Notes under the pieces: model-generated
Told to the model about the DNA's origin: nothing
Databases searched by the model: none
Seen by the model: the letters and a program-made list of their open reading frames with translations, nothing else
NCBI GenBank assembly: GCA_041651175.1
Contig: JBAZJT010000006.1
Coordinates: 46,902 to 110,901 of the forward strand
Length of the DNA stretch: 64,000 nt
Direction of reading: 5' to 3'
Source of the DNA: Elusimicrobiales bacterium
GTDB lineage: Bacteria; Elusimicrobiota; Elusimicrobia; Elusimicrobiales; Elusimicrobiaceae
Made by a program: the position numbers and the translations under genes
Shown: piece after piece, positions 15,944 to 23,771 of the stretch
Layout of the letters: each line of letters begins with the position of its first letter
Position numbering within the stretch: position 1 is the first letter of the stretch

Positions 15944-15972
15944 ATTCAAACATTTATTCCGCGCCCTGTCAA
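15944..15972 (-). promoter_or_regulatory. Sigma-70 type promoter of the hpf-hprK-rapZ operon
   Basis: On the minus strand, TTGACA (15972-15967), a 17-base spacer, then TTGAAT (15949-15944). Predicted transcription start about 40 bases before the hpf ATG. A consensus -35 and ideal spacing make this one of the clearest promoters here. Confidence 0.65.
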
Positions 15973-16027
15973 GAAAAGCGCCCTCCGGCCTTTTCAACCC
16001 CGCCGCCGGATTGCGCCGGCTACCCGC

Positions 16028-16285
16028 GACATCACCCGTTTTTTGAAATGCTGTGGTGTGTTGGCAAACGACAACGAAAACGGAATCAAACCACGAAACA
16101 CACAAAACACATGAGAGGGGAACAAAAAAGTTTCCGGGAGTTGTTCCTGCCTTGTTCCAGAGCCTTTTCGTGTGTTCCGTTCAATGATGGACACCGTTAT
16201 TCTTGGCATTTGTTTTTTACTCGCGCGGTCGTTTCCGCAATACGGGACAGCAAACCATGGCATTGTGGAAAAAATGGGTGATGTC
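16028..16285 (+). repeat. Inverted-repeat element, family B copy 1
   Basis: 258 bases between terminal inverted repeats GACATCACCCGTTTTTTG and the matching AAAAAATGGGTGATGTC. An inner inverted pair (around CCACGAAACACAC and GTGTGTTCCGTTC) adds a second hairpin. Two more copies lie at 42617-42765 and 61530-61782. It occupies the space between the divergent hpf and dnaA promoters; no coding sequence is apparent. The rest of this 589-base non-coding stretch holds the two promoters, the dnaA leader and the DnaA boxes. Confidence 0.85.
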
Positions 16286-16301
16286 ATGGCCGGCTACCCG
16301 A

Positions 16302-16330
16302 TTGACCGGGGCGGGTATAAGTGCTAGAAT
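16302..16330 (+). promoter_or_regulatory. Sigma-70 type promoter of dnaA
   Basis: TTGACC (16302-16307), 17 bases, then TAGAAT (16325-16330) with TGC just before it, giving an extended -10 as well. The leader to the dnaA start is about 150 bases and contains a hairpin (GCGGGA with TCCCGC, around 16390-16425) and then the DnaA boxes. Confidence 0.65.
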
Positions 16331-16460
16331 TTGGCTTGCCGACGGCGGTTTCGCGCCGGATGGCAATTATAAACAGCCCCGGAACGGCGGGAAAGGCTTC
16401 ACCGGATGTTTCGTCCCGCTACCGATAATAAAACGGGCGGTTTGTATTGGGAGAAACAGG

Positions 16461-16492
16461 TTATCAACACCTTGTGGATAAGTTGTGGAAAA
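16461..16492 (+). promoter_or_regulatory. Cluster of three DnaA boxes at the dnaA start
   Basis: TTATCAACA (16461-16469, one mismatch to TTATCCACA), TGTGGATAA (16473-16481, perfect on the minus strand) and TGTGGAAAA (16484-16492, one mismatch, overlapping the start codon). Three boxes in 32 bases point to DnaA autoregulation and possibly origin function. Confidence 0.75.
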
Positions 16493-17855
16493 CACTGACG
16501 CAAAGAACCTCTGGACTGCTGTAACCGCCAAAATAGCGCATGATATAAGCGCGGACGCCGCCGAAATGTGGCTGAAGCCTGTCAAGGCGCTGGTTTTTGA
16601 CCATAATTCGCTTAAACTGGAAGTGCCAAACCAGGTGTTTTATCAGACGCTGCGCGAGCGGTACGAGAAAAACATAATGGCCGCATTGCGCGACATAACC
16701 GGCGCGGAAGCAATTGTGGAATACAGCATTCCGATGGGTTCCAGTTCCCCCGCGCCGCTGTCCGCGCCGGAGCATATTCAGCCCCGCCAGCCGGAACACC
16801 GGCATTCGCAGGCGGCTTTTCCCAACAGGCTGAATCCCAATTATATTTTTGACGAATTCGTGGAAGGCCCCTCCAACCGTTTCGCCTGCGGGGTGGGACG
16901 CGCCGTGGCTAAAAAAGTGGGCGACAAGACAAGCAATCCCTTCGTCATTTTCAGCAAGCCGGGGCTGGGCAAGACGCATATCCTCCACGCCATAGGCAAC
17001 GAGATTATAAAAAACTCCGCCGGCGCGAAGGTGCTTTACCTTTCGGGCGAGGAATTCGTGTACGAGTACATAGAATCCCTCCAGAACAAAACTTCGGATT
17101 CCTTCAGGAAGAAATACCGCTCGCTGGACTGTTTTCTGGTGGACGACATACAGTTTGTCGCCGGAAAAGAAGCCAGCGAGAAGGAGTTTTTCTACACCTT
17201 CAACGCCCTTGTGGAATCCAAGAAACAAATAGTGCTAACCTCGGACAGAATGCCAAACGAATTGTCCATAGACCAGAGGCTCAGCTCCCGCCTGCTGGCC
17301 GGGATTGTGGCGGAGATAAAACCTCCGGACGAGGAGACGCGCATCGCCATTCTCCGCAAAAAGCGCGACAAGAACCGTTTCGCCATACCGGATGAGGTTA
17401 TAAATTTTCTGGGCGCCAGCATCACCGCCAGCGTCCGCGAGATGGAGGGCGCGCTCTACCAGCTCAACAGCTATTGCGCTATTCACAACTCCGCGCCCAC
17501 GGTTTCCGTGGCAAAAGAGCTGCTGGGCGCGCTTATAGACGGGGAAAAGCGGGTTTCTGTGGATATAGACACGATAAAAAACTCCGTCGCCAGGCAGTAC
17601 AAGCTGGACGTGGAGGATTTCAACTCCAAGAAAAAATCGCATTCCATTTCCTGGCCGCGGCAGATAGCGATGTACCTCGCGCACGAGCTTACGGAATGCT
17701 CCCTGCCGGAGATAGGCCGGGCCTTTGACCGGGACCACTCCACCGTGGTTCACGCCAGGGACCAGGTGAAAAGGAAACTGGAGTCTGATCCGTTTTTCTC
17801 CGCGGAGATAAACCAGATGAAATCTGAAATAGCGGAGGGAAGCGCGCGCAAATAG
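16485..17855 (+). CDS. dnaA: Chromosomal replication initiator protein DnaA
   Basis: A 456-residue initiator. Domain I (about 1-80) includes MWLKPVKALVFDHNSLKLEV; a short Pro/His-rich linker (about 85-115) precedes the AAA+ domain III, NYIFDEFVEGPSNRFA with Walker A KPGLGKTH (158-165, where most DnaA proteins have GGxGLGKTH), Walker B CFLVDDIQF and sensor motifs SSRLLAGIV and ASVREMEGAL. Domain IV ends with the DNA-binding signature FDRDHSTVVHARD. The start is a GTG at 16485 that itself lies in a DnaA box; no Shine-Dalgarno is evident. dnaN follows after the probable oriC. Confidence 0.97.
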   Translation: MENTDAKNLWTAVTAKIAHDISADAAEMWLKPVKALVFDHNSLKLEVPNQVFYQTLRERYEKNIMAALRDITGAEAIVEYSIPMGSSSPAPLSAPEHIQPRQPEHRHSQAAFPNRLNPNYIFDEFVEGPSNRFACGVGRAVAKKVGDKTSNPFVIFSKPGLGKTHILHAIGNEIIKNSAGAKVLYLSGEEFVYEYIESLQNKTSDSFRKKYRSLDCFLVDDIQFVAGKEASEKEFFYTFNALVESKKQIVLTSDRMPNELSIDQRLSSRLLAGIVAEIKPPDEETRIAILRKKRDKNRFAIPDEVINFLGASITASVREMEGALYQLNSYCAIHNSAPTVSVAKELLGALIDGEKRVSVDIDTIKNSVARQYKLDVEDFNSKKKSHSISWPRQIAMYLAHELTECSLPEIGRAFDRDHSTVVHARDQVKRKLESDPFFSAEINQMKSEIAEGSARK

Positions 17856-18008
17856 CCCTGTGGAAAAGCTGTTGGCGTTCCGGTAAAACGGGTTTTTTGT
17901 TGATGCTGTTGGCAACACCGCCGCGCAAATGGCCGGGATGTGGATGGTTTTCCGGCTCCTGCGGTCAACACAATCAACACAATCAACAGCGCAATAAAGA
18001 GGACAACA
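17856..18008 (+). other. oriC: Probable oriC between dnaA and dnaN
   Basis: 153 bases holding TGTGGAAAA (17859-17867), TGTGGATGG (17939-17947, two mismatches), a T-rich patch at about 17892-17900, and three direct copies of the motif TCAACA at nine-base spacing (17965-17990). Together with the boxes at 16461-16492 and the outward orientation of genes on either side, this fits a chromosomal origin, possibly bipartite around dnaA. The unwinding element is not obvious, and no experiment or skew calculation backs the call. Confidence 0.55.
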
Positions 18009-19112
18009 ATGAAAATAGTTAGTAATAGAGAGAGTTTGCTGGAGGGGATGCAGATAATTCAGTCCGCGGTTTCATCGCGGACCACGCTCGCCATACTTCA
18101 TAATTTCCTCCTGGAAGCGGCGGAAGGCCGGATAAAAATAATCCGCACAGATCTTGAAATGGCTACCACTCATTTCCTGTCCGCGGAGGTGGTGGAGCCA
18201 GGCAGCATCACCATACCGGCGAAGGAATTTTCGGATATACTGCATCTGTTGCCCCAGGGTGCGGAGATAGAACTCTCCTCTGATTCCAACAACAGAATCC
18301 GGATAACCTGCGATAAGGCCAAATTCCAGCTTTCCGGCGCGCCCAAGGACGAATATCCGCTTGTGCCGGACATGAGCAAGTCCGAAATGTTTGAAATGCC
18401 CGCCGCCGAACTGCGCCGGCTGGTGCAGAAAACTATATTCGCGGTTTCCAACCAGGAGACGCGGTATGTGCTTAACGGCCTGCTGTGGAAAAGCTCCAAG
18501 GATAAATTCGAAGTCGTGGCTACAGACGGCAGGCGGCTGGCCATGTGCTGGCGCAAAGGCGTGTCCGCGGGGAAGGAGTTCAAGATAATAGTGCCGGCGA
18601 AAGTGCTGCACGAGCTGCTGCGCTTCCTGGGCCTCAACGAGCCTTCCGAAAAAGAGATGATAAACGTCGGCATAGCCGCCAACCAGATAGGCTTCCAGAT
18701 GCGCCAGACAACGATGATTTCCCGGCTGGTGGAGGGGAATTTCCCGAATTACGAGCAGGTGATACCCGGCAAGAAAGAAATTTCCTGGGAGGCGGACGCC
18801 GCCCCGCTTCTGGAAGTAACCAAACGCGCCGCGCTTTGCGCGGGCGACCGCGGCTCGGTCAAATACGAGATGAAATCCGGCGTGCTGGCGGTGAGCGCCG
18901 TCTCGCAGAAAATGGAATTTCAGGACGAGGTCAAGACCGCCTACAGCGGCGCGGATTTCCACGTCTCCTTCACTCCGCAGTATATCGCCGACGTGCTTAA
19001 AAACATGTCCGCCGAAAAAGTGGCCATCAGCATGACCAACTCCTCCAACCCCGTGCTGCTGGAGCCGGCGGGGGAGACGGACTGCAAATATGTCGTCATG
19101 CCGGTCCGGTAA
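18009..19112 (+). CDS. dnaN: DNA polymerase III beta subunit (sliding clamp)
   Basis: A 367-residue beta clamp: a ring-shaped dimer that tethers polymerase to DNA. Sequence hallmarks are the start MKIVSNRESLLEGMQIIQSAV, the middle QKTIFAVSNQETRYVLNGLL and DGRRLAMCW, the third domain SRLVEGNFPNYEQVIP, and the end NPVLLEP and KYVVMPVR, the hydrophobic pocket strand. An in-frame ATG exists upstream in the origin region, but ATG 18009 has AGAGGAC before it and fits the family start. The downstream gene overlaps its last 23 bases. Confidence 0.97.
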   Translation: MKIVSNRESLLEGMQIIQSAVSSRTTLAILHNFLLEAAEGRIKIIRTDLEMATTHFLSAEVVEPGSITIPAKEFSDILHLLPQGAEIELSSDSNNRIRITCDKAKFQLSGAPKDEYPLVPDMSKSEMFEMPAAELRRLVQKTIFAVSNQETRYVLNGLLWKSSKDKFEVVATDGRRLAMCWRKGVSAGKEFKIIVPAKVLHELLRFLGLNEPSEKEMINVGIAANQIGFQMRQTTMISRLVEGNFPNYEQVIPGKKEISWEADAAPLLEVTKRAALCAGDRGSVKYEMKSGVLAVSAVSQKMEFQDEVKTAYSGADFHVSFTPQYIADVLKNMSAEKVAISMTNSSNPVLLEPAGETDCKYVVMPVR

Positions 19113-19458
19113 AGGCTGGAGCCCGCTGGCCGTCTGCGCGGACAGATTTAAAAATCTGCCCATAAAGCTCAGCAGGATGATGCTGCTGGGTTCGGTATGG
19201 GGGAAAGAGGCCGGCGCCATGGCCGCGCATTGGGAGCTTTACGGCGCGGACGCCGCCAGAAAAGTGATTTTCGTGAAAGTCTCCAGCGCCGCGGCCCGGC
19301 AGGAGCTTTCGCTGAGGGCGCCGGCGCTGATACGGAGCCTGAATAAATATTTCGACAGGCCGTGGATAGCCGAAATAAGGCTTGCGTCGCGCGGAGAGGC
19401 GGCCTGCAAAGCGCAGCGCCCGGAGCAGGCCCCGACAGACAAACGGACGCGCAGATAA
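19090..19458 (+). CDS. DUF721 (DciA-like) protein
   Basis: A 122-residue protein matching the DUF721/DciA family, whose founding members help load the replicative helicase in bacteria lacking DnaC. Residues about 20-105 show the family pattern: LGSVWGKEAGAMAAHWEL, then KVIFVKVSSAAARQELSL and ALIRSLNKYFDRPWIAEIRL; the C-terminal 15 residues are basic and probably disordered. It begins inside the dnaN 3' end and ends 18 bases before gyrB. In several phyla a DUF721 gene sits between recF and gyrB; here recF is missing and dnaN is directly adjacent. Short family, so assignment is by pattern and position. Confidence 0.7.
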   Translation: MSSCRSGKGWSPLAVCADRFKNLPIKLSRMMLLGSVWGKEAGAMAAHWELYGADAARKVIFVKVSSAAARQELSLRAPALIRSLNKYFDRPWIAEIRLASRGEAACKAQRPEQAPTDKRTRR

Positions 19459-19476
19459 TTTAACACGGGAGACAAC

Positions 19477-21990
19477 ATGACTGCTGACAAGGAAGTTATG
19501 GAAAAAGACGCCATAGGCGGCTACGATTCATCCAAAATACAGGTTCTTGAAGGGCTGGAGGCGGTGCGCAAGCGGCCCGCGATGTACATAGGCTCCACCG
19601 GCGCGATGGGGCTGCATCACCTGGTCTACGAGGTGGTGGACAACTCCGTGGACGAAATACTGGCCGGCGGCGCCACAACCATAGACGTGGTGATAGAGCC
19701 GGGCAACATCTGCTCCGTGGAAGACGACGGGCGCGGCATCCCCGTGGACCCGATGACCGACGTAAAAGACCCCAAGCTCAAAGGCAAATCCGCGCTTGAG
19801 GTGGTGATGACGGTGCTGCACGCCGGCGGCAAATTTGATTCGGGCGCGTACAAGATTTCCGGCGGGCTGCACGGCGTGGGCGTTTCGGTTGTGAACGCGC
19901 TGTCCGACTGGCTGGAGGTGGAGGTCTACCGCGACGGCAAAACCTGGTTCCAGGCCTACGACCGCGGCAAGCCGCGCGGGACGGTGGAGGCGCGCGCCAA
20001 AACGAATCAGCACGGCACCAAGGTGCGCTTCAAGCCGGACGGCCAGATGTTCGGCGACAACCAGTTTTCATACGACGTAATCTCAAACCGGCTGCGCGAG
20101 CTGGCATTCCTCAACGCCGGCGTCAAAATCAACCTCACCGACGAGCGCGACGATAAGCAGCATATCTTCCACTACGAAGGCGGCATCTCCCAGTTCATCA
20201 AGCACATCAACGCCAACAAGAAAAATCTCAATGCCGACCCCATACACATCACCCGCCAGTCCGGCGACGCGATGGTGGATTTCGCCATACAGTACAACGA
20301 CGGATATTCGGAAAACGTCTATTCCTTCGTCAACAACATCAACACCATAGAGGGCGGCACGCATTTAAGCGGATTTCGTTCCGCGCTGACCCGCGTCATC
20401 AACGACTACGTCAAGAAATACGACCTGGCAAAAGACAAGGAGTTCTCCCTCTCCGGCGAGGATGCCAAAGAGGGGCTTGCCGCCGTTGTCTCTATCAAGA
20501 TACCGCATCCGCAGTTCGAGGGGCAGACCAAAACCAAGCTGGGCAATTCCGAGGTGGAGGGCATCGTCCGCTCCATCGTCGGCGACACGATGGCGACGTT
20601 TTTCGAGGAAAACCCCAACACCGCCAAGCTCATCTGCATCAAATGCATAAGCGCCGCCAAGGCGCGCGAAGCCGCCCGCAAAGCGCGCGAGCTGGCGCGC
20701 CGCAAGGGCGCCCTGTCGGATTCGGGCCTGCCCGGCAAGCTGGCCGACTGCCAGGAGCGCAACGCCGCCAACTGCGAGCTGTTCATAGTGGAAGGCGACA
20801 GCGCCGGCGGCTCCGCCAAGCAGGGGCGGGACCGCGTTTTCCAGGCCATTCTTCCGCTGCGCGGCAAAATACTAAACGTTGAAAAAGCGCAGCAGCTTAA
20901 AATGCTCTCCAACGAGGAAATCCGCACGCTTATCGCCGCCATGGGAACCGGTTTCGGCGAGGGCGACGGCGGCTTTGACCTGGGCAATCTGCGCTACCAC
21001 AAAATCATCATCATGGCCGACGCCGACGTGGACGGCCAGCATATCCGCACGCTGCTGCTTACGTTTTTCTACCGCCAGTTCCGCCCGCTGGTGGACGGCG
21101 GGCATATTTATATCGCCCAGCCGCCGCTCTACAAGCTCAAAAAAGGCCGCACCGAGATGTACATAGAGACCGAGGAAAAACTGCAAAGCTGGCTGCTCAA
21201 AGAAGGCATAGGTTCCGTTGCCGTGGAGCGCGGCGGCAAAAAACTGGAAGCCCGCGAGCTGGGCGAGTTGCTGGTTGCCCTTATAGAAATAGAGGACCTT
21301 CTGCGCCGGATGGAGGGAAAAAACCTTTTCGTTGAGGATTTTTTCGCCTTTATCGGCAAGGGCCAGCTGCCTGTGTACCGCGTTCCCGAAAGCGGGGACG
21401 GTTTCCGCTATTTCATGAGCGAAAAAGAATACCGCGACTACGAGGCCGTCTATATCAAGACCCGGCGCGAGGAATTGCTCCGGGAAGCCGCCGGCCAGCC
21501 GCTGGAGATTGAAGACGAGGATTTGCGCCCCGAGCATCAGACCCTGTGGGAGCTGGGCAAGCTGATGGCCGCGTCCGAAAAGCTCAAAAAGCTGGGCTAT
21601 TCCTTCGCGGACGATTACAGCGCGAAAGAAGACGACAGCGCTTTCAAGCCCAAAGCCGGAAAAGAGCAGCCCCCCGCGCCGCCGATGTTCCGCGTCAGCG
21701 CGGAAAAAACCATTATCTCCGCGCGGGACCTCCGCGGTCTGCTCAAGGCGGTGCGCGAGGCCGGGGCGGCGGGGGCGAACATCCAGCGCTACAAAGGTCT
21801 TGGCGAAATGAACCCGGAGCAGCTCTGGGAAACCACCATGGACCCGTCGCGCCGGAAGCTGCTGCATGTCGCCGTGGAGGACGCCGCCGAGGCGGACCGG
21901 ATATTCACCACCCTCATGGGCGACAGCGTGGAGCCGCGCCGGCAGTTCATAGAATCCCATGCTCTGGAAGTGAGAAATCTGGACATCTGA
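19477..21990 (+). CDS. gyrB: DNA gyrase subunit B
   Basis: The 837-residue ATPase subunit of gyrase, which introduces negative supercoils. GHKL ATPase domain: LEAVRKRPAMYIGSTG, EVVDNSVDE, VEDDGRGIPVD, and GGLHGVGVSVVNALS. Transducer domain to about residue 395. TOPRIM domain: CELFIVEGDSAGGSAKQGRD, then IIMADADVDGQHIRTLLLTFF. The C-terminal RYKGLGEMNPEQLWETTMD box binds GyrA. At 837 residues it has the insertion between TOPRIM and tail found in long Gram-negative GyrB proteins. ATG 19477 follows GGGAGAC. A strong terminator follows the stop. Confidence 0.97.
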   Translation: MTADKEVMEKDAIGGYDSSKIQVLEGLEAVRKRPAMYIGSTGAMGLHHLVYEVVDNSVDEILAGGATTIDVVIEPGNICSVEDDGRGIPVDPMTDVKDPKLKGKSALEVVMTVLHAGGKFDSGAYKISGGLHGVGVSVVNALSDWLEVEVYRDGKTWFQAYDRGKPRGTVEARAKTNQHGTKVRFKPDGQMFGDNQFSYDVISNRLRELAFLNAGVKINLTDERDDKQHIFHYEGGISQFIKHINANKKNLNADPIHITRQSGDAMVDFAIQYNDGYSENVYSFVNNINTIEGGTHLSGFRSALTRVINDYVKKYDLAKDKEFSLSGEDAKEGLAAVVSIKIPHPQFEGQTKTKLGNSEVEGIVRSIVGDTMATFFEENPNTAKLICIKCISAAKAREAARKARELARRKGALSDSGLPGKLADCQERNAANCELFIVEGDSAGGSAKQGRDRVFQAILPLRGKILNVEKAQQLKMLSNEEIRTLIAAMGTGFGEGDGGFDLGNLRYHKIIIMADADVDGQHIRTLLLTFFYRQFRPLVDGGHIYIAQPPLYKLKKGRTEMYIETEEKLQSWLLKEGIGSVAVERGGKKLEARELGELLVALIEIEDLLRRMEGKNLFVEDFFAFIGKGQLPVYRVPESGDGFRYFMSEKEYRDYEAVYIKTRREELLREAAGQPLEIEDEDLRPEHQTLWELGKLMAASEKLKKLGYSFADDYSAKEDDSAFKPKAGKEQPPAPPMFRVSAEKTIISARDLRGLLKAVREAGAAGANIQRYKGLGEMNPEQLWETTMDPSRRKLLHVAVEDAAEADRIFTTLMGDSVEPRRQFIESHALEVRNLDI

Positions 21991-22010
21991 CGCTGCTGTC
22001 TTTGCGAAAC

Positions 22011-22048
22011 GCCGCGCGGGCGCGTATTGCGCCCGCGCGGCGTTTTGT
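22011..22048 (+). terminator. Strong Rho-independent terminator after gyrB
   Basis: A perfect 13-bp G+C stem (GCCGCGCGGGCGC, 22011-22023, with its complement 22029-22041) and a five-base loop, followed by GTTTTGTCT. It closes the dnaA-dnaN-gyrB unit. Confidence 0.9.
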
Positions 22049-22088
22049 CTCCTCATTTCAGGCTCAAATAAGCTATCATTTCGGGATA

Positions 22089-23771
22089 ATGAAGCCGAAA
22101 ATACTGATAGCGGATTCTCCGGCGGGCGCGGGGCCGCTGGGAAGGCTGCTGTCCGCCAATGGCTACAACGTGGAAACCGCCTCCGTCAAAATGGACGCGG
22201 AAACCGCGCTTTATGTCTGGAAGCCGGACCTGGTGATAGTCAATATTTTCTGCCGCACCCTGTCCCCGCTGGAATTTCTGGCCTCGGCCTCAAGCGCCGC
22301 CGCCATGCGTCCGGTCAAAACCCTTGTCCTTTCCTGCCAGCCTTCGGCGCAGCCGGCGCTGGCGCAGGGTTGGCTGCAAAAGCCGGTGGAATTTTCGCAG
22401 CTTAAGCCGCTGCTGCTCAAATGCGCCGGCGCGGCGGGGCCCGGCAACCGCATCCCCGTCCTGCTGGCGGACGCGGACCCTAAAAGCTCCGGCATAATAA
22501 AAATGTATCTTGAAACGGGGTATTACCGCCCCGTCCTTGCGCCTTCGGCGGAGGCCGTGCTGGCCGCGCTGAAGGAGCAGCCCCCCGCCGCAATTATAAT
22601 GGACCCGCTTCTGCCGGATGCCAGCGGCTTTGAACTGCTGCGCGGGCTGCGCGAGTCCGGCGCGCCGCTGCCGCCGGTGATAATAGAAACCGCGCTGCGG
22701 CTGGGAGAATTCCATAAAAAGGGCCTGCTTACCGGCGGGCCGGAGCTGGTGGCGGCGGAACTGCCGGAGGAGCTTGCGCTTTCCGCCGTGGCCGGGGCGC
22801 TGGCCGCGCCGGCGGCGGCCTCCGGGCAGAGGCCGCGCGTGCTTCTAGCGGAAGACGACCCCGTGCTGCTTTCCCTGATGCGCGAGGTGCTGGATTCCGC
22901 CGGGTTTGACGCCGCCACCGCCTGCGACGGCGGCGAGGCGCTGGAGAAAATCCGCAAATCCCCGCCGGATATCGCCGCGCTGGATTATGACATGCCGGTC
23001 CTGGACGGGCTGGCGGTGATAGCCGCGCTCAAAGACGATTCGCTGCTGGCAAACCTGCCGGTGATGCTGCTCAGCGCGGCAAAGGAAAAGCAGCTAAAGC
23101 TCAAAGCCTTAAATCTCGGCGCGGACGATTTCATGCCCAAGCCCATAGACACCGACGAGTTTACCGCCCGCCTGCGCATGATACTGCGCCGCACCCGGCA
23201 GGTGCTGGACGCCAATCCGCTGACCCGGCTGCCGGGGAACCCCTCCATCGCCGCGCGCATAGAGCGCGCCATAGCCGGCGGCGGCGCTTTCGCGGTGCTG
23301 TATGCCGACATCAACCAGTTCAAGCCGTATAACGACAGCTACGGCTTTGACGCGGGCGACAGGGTTATAAAAGCTGTCGCCGACATTCTGGTCAGCCGCG
23401 TCAAACGCTGCGACGGCGGCGGCTTCATAGGCCATATCGGCGGGGACGATTTCATAGCCGTAACCGCGCTGGACTGCGCCGAGGAGCTGGCACAAGGCGT
23501 CCTGTCGGATTTTGACGCTGCGGCCCCCTCTTTTTACAACGATGCCGACCGCGCGCGCGGGTACATAGAATCCACGGACCGGCTGGGGCGGGAGCAGCGG
23601 TTTCCCTTCGTGTCGCTGGCGATAGGGATTGCACATAACCGGCTGCGCAGGCTGACCTCGCTGGGCCAGATAAGCAGTATCGGCACCGAGCTCAAGCATT
23701 ACGCCAAGCGCAATTCCGGCAGCTCCTACGCGGTGGACCGCCGCTCCGACAACAGGCCCGCAGGCGCATGA
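22089..23771 (+). CDS. Multi-receiver response regulator with a GGDEF-type domain
   Basis: A 560-residue soluble signalling protein. Three receiver domains in a row: the first (about 1-110) has VIVN where the phospho-acceptor aspartate should be, so it is probably silent; the second (about 125-235) keeps an aspartate in AIIMDPLLPDASG; the third (about 255-370) is canonical (LLAEDDPVL, ALDYDMPVLDG, MLLSAAKE, MPKPID). A GGDEF domain follows (about 375-540) with LTRLPGNPSI and GGDDF in place of GGEEF; no RxxD inhibitory site is visible at the usual place. It might make cyclic di-GMP or bind nucleotide only. A longer in-frame start lies inside gyrB in another frame and is rejected. Overlaps the next gene by four bases (ATGA). 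Confidence 0.82.
   Translation: MKPKILIADSPAGAGPLGRLLSANGYNVETASVKMDAETALYVWKPDLVIVNIFCRTLSPLEFLASASSAAAMRPVKTLVLSCQPSAQPALAQGWLQKPVEFSQLKPLLLKCAGAAGPGNRIPVLLADADPKSSGIIKMYLETGYYRPVLAPSAEAVLAALKEQPPAAIIMDPLLPDASGFELLRGLRESGAPLPPVIIETALRLGEFHKKGLLTGGPELVAAELPEELALSAVAGALAAPAAASGQRPRVLLAEDDPVLLSLMREVLDSAGFDAATACDGGEALEKIRKSPPDIAALDYDMPVLDGLAVIAALKDDSLLANLPVMLLSAAKEKQLKLKALNLGADDFMPKPIDTDEFTARLRMILRRTRQVLDANPLTRLPGNPSIAARIERAIAGGGAFAVLYADINQFKPYNDSYGFDAGDRVIKAVADILVSRVKRCDGGGFIGHIGGDDFIAVTALDCAEELAQGVLSDFDAAAPSFYNDADRARGYIESTDRLGREQRFPFVSLAIGIAHNRLRRLTSLGQISSIGTELKHYAKRNSGSSYAVDRRSDNRPAGA

Noticed and set aside
19090..19458. recF
   Set aside because: Position between dnaN and gyrB suggested it, but the protein is only 122 residues, has no Walker motifs and fits DUF721.
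21546..22088. Extended N-terminus of the multi-receiver protein reaching into gyrB
   Set aside because: The extra 181 residues are gyrB read in another frame and would cross the gyrB terminator; ATG 22089 starts the receiver domain.
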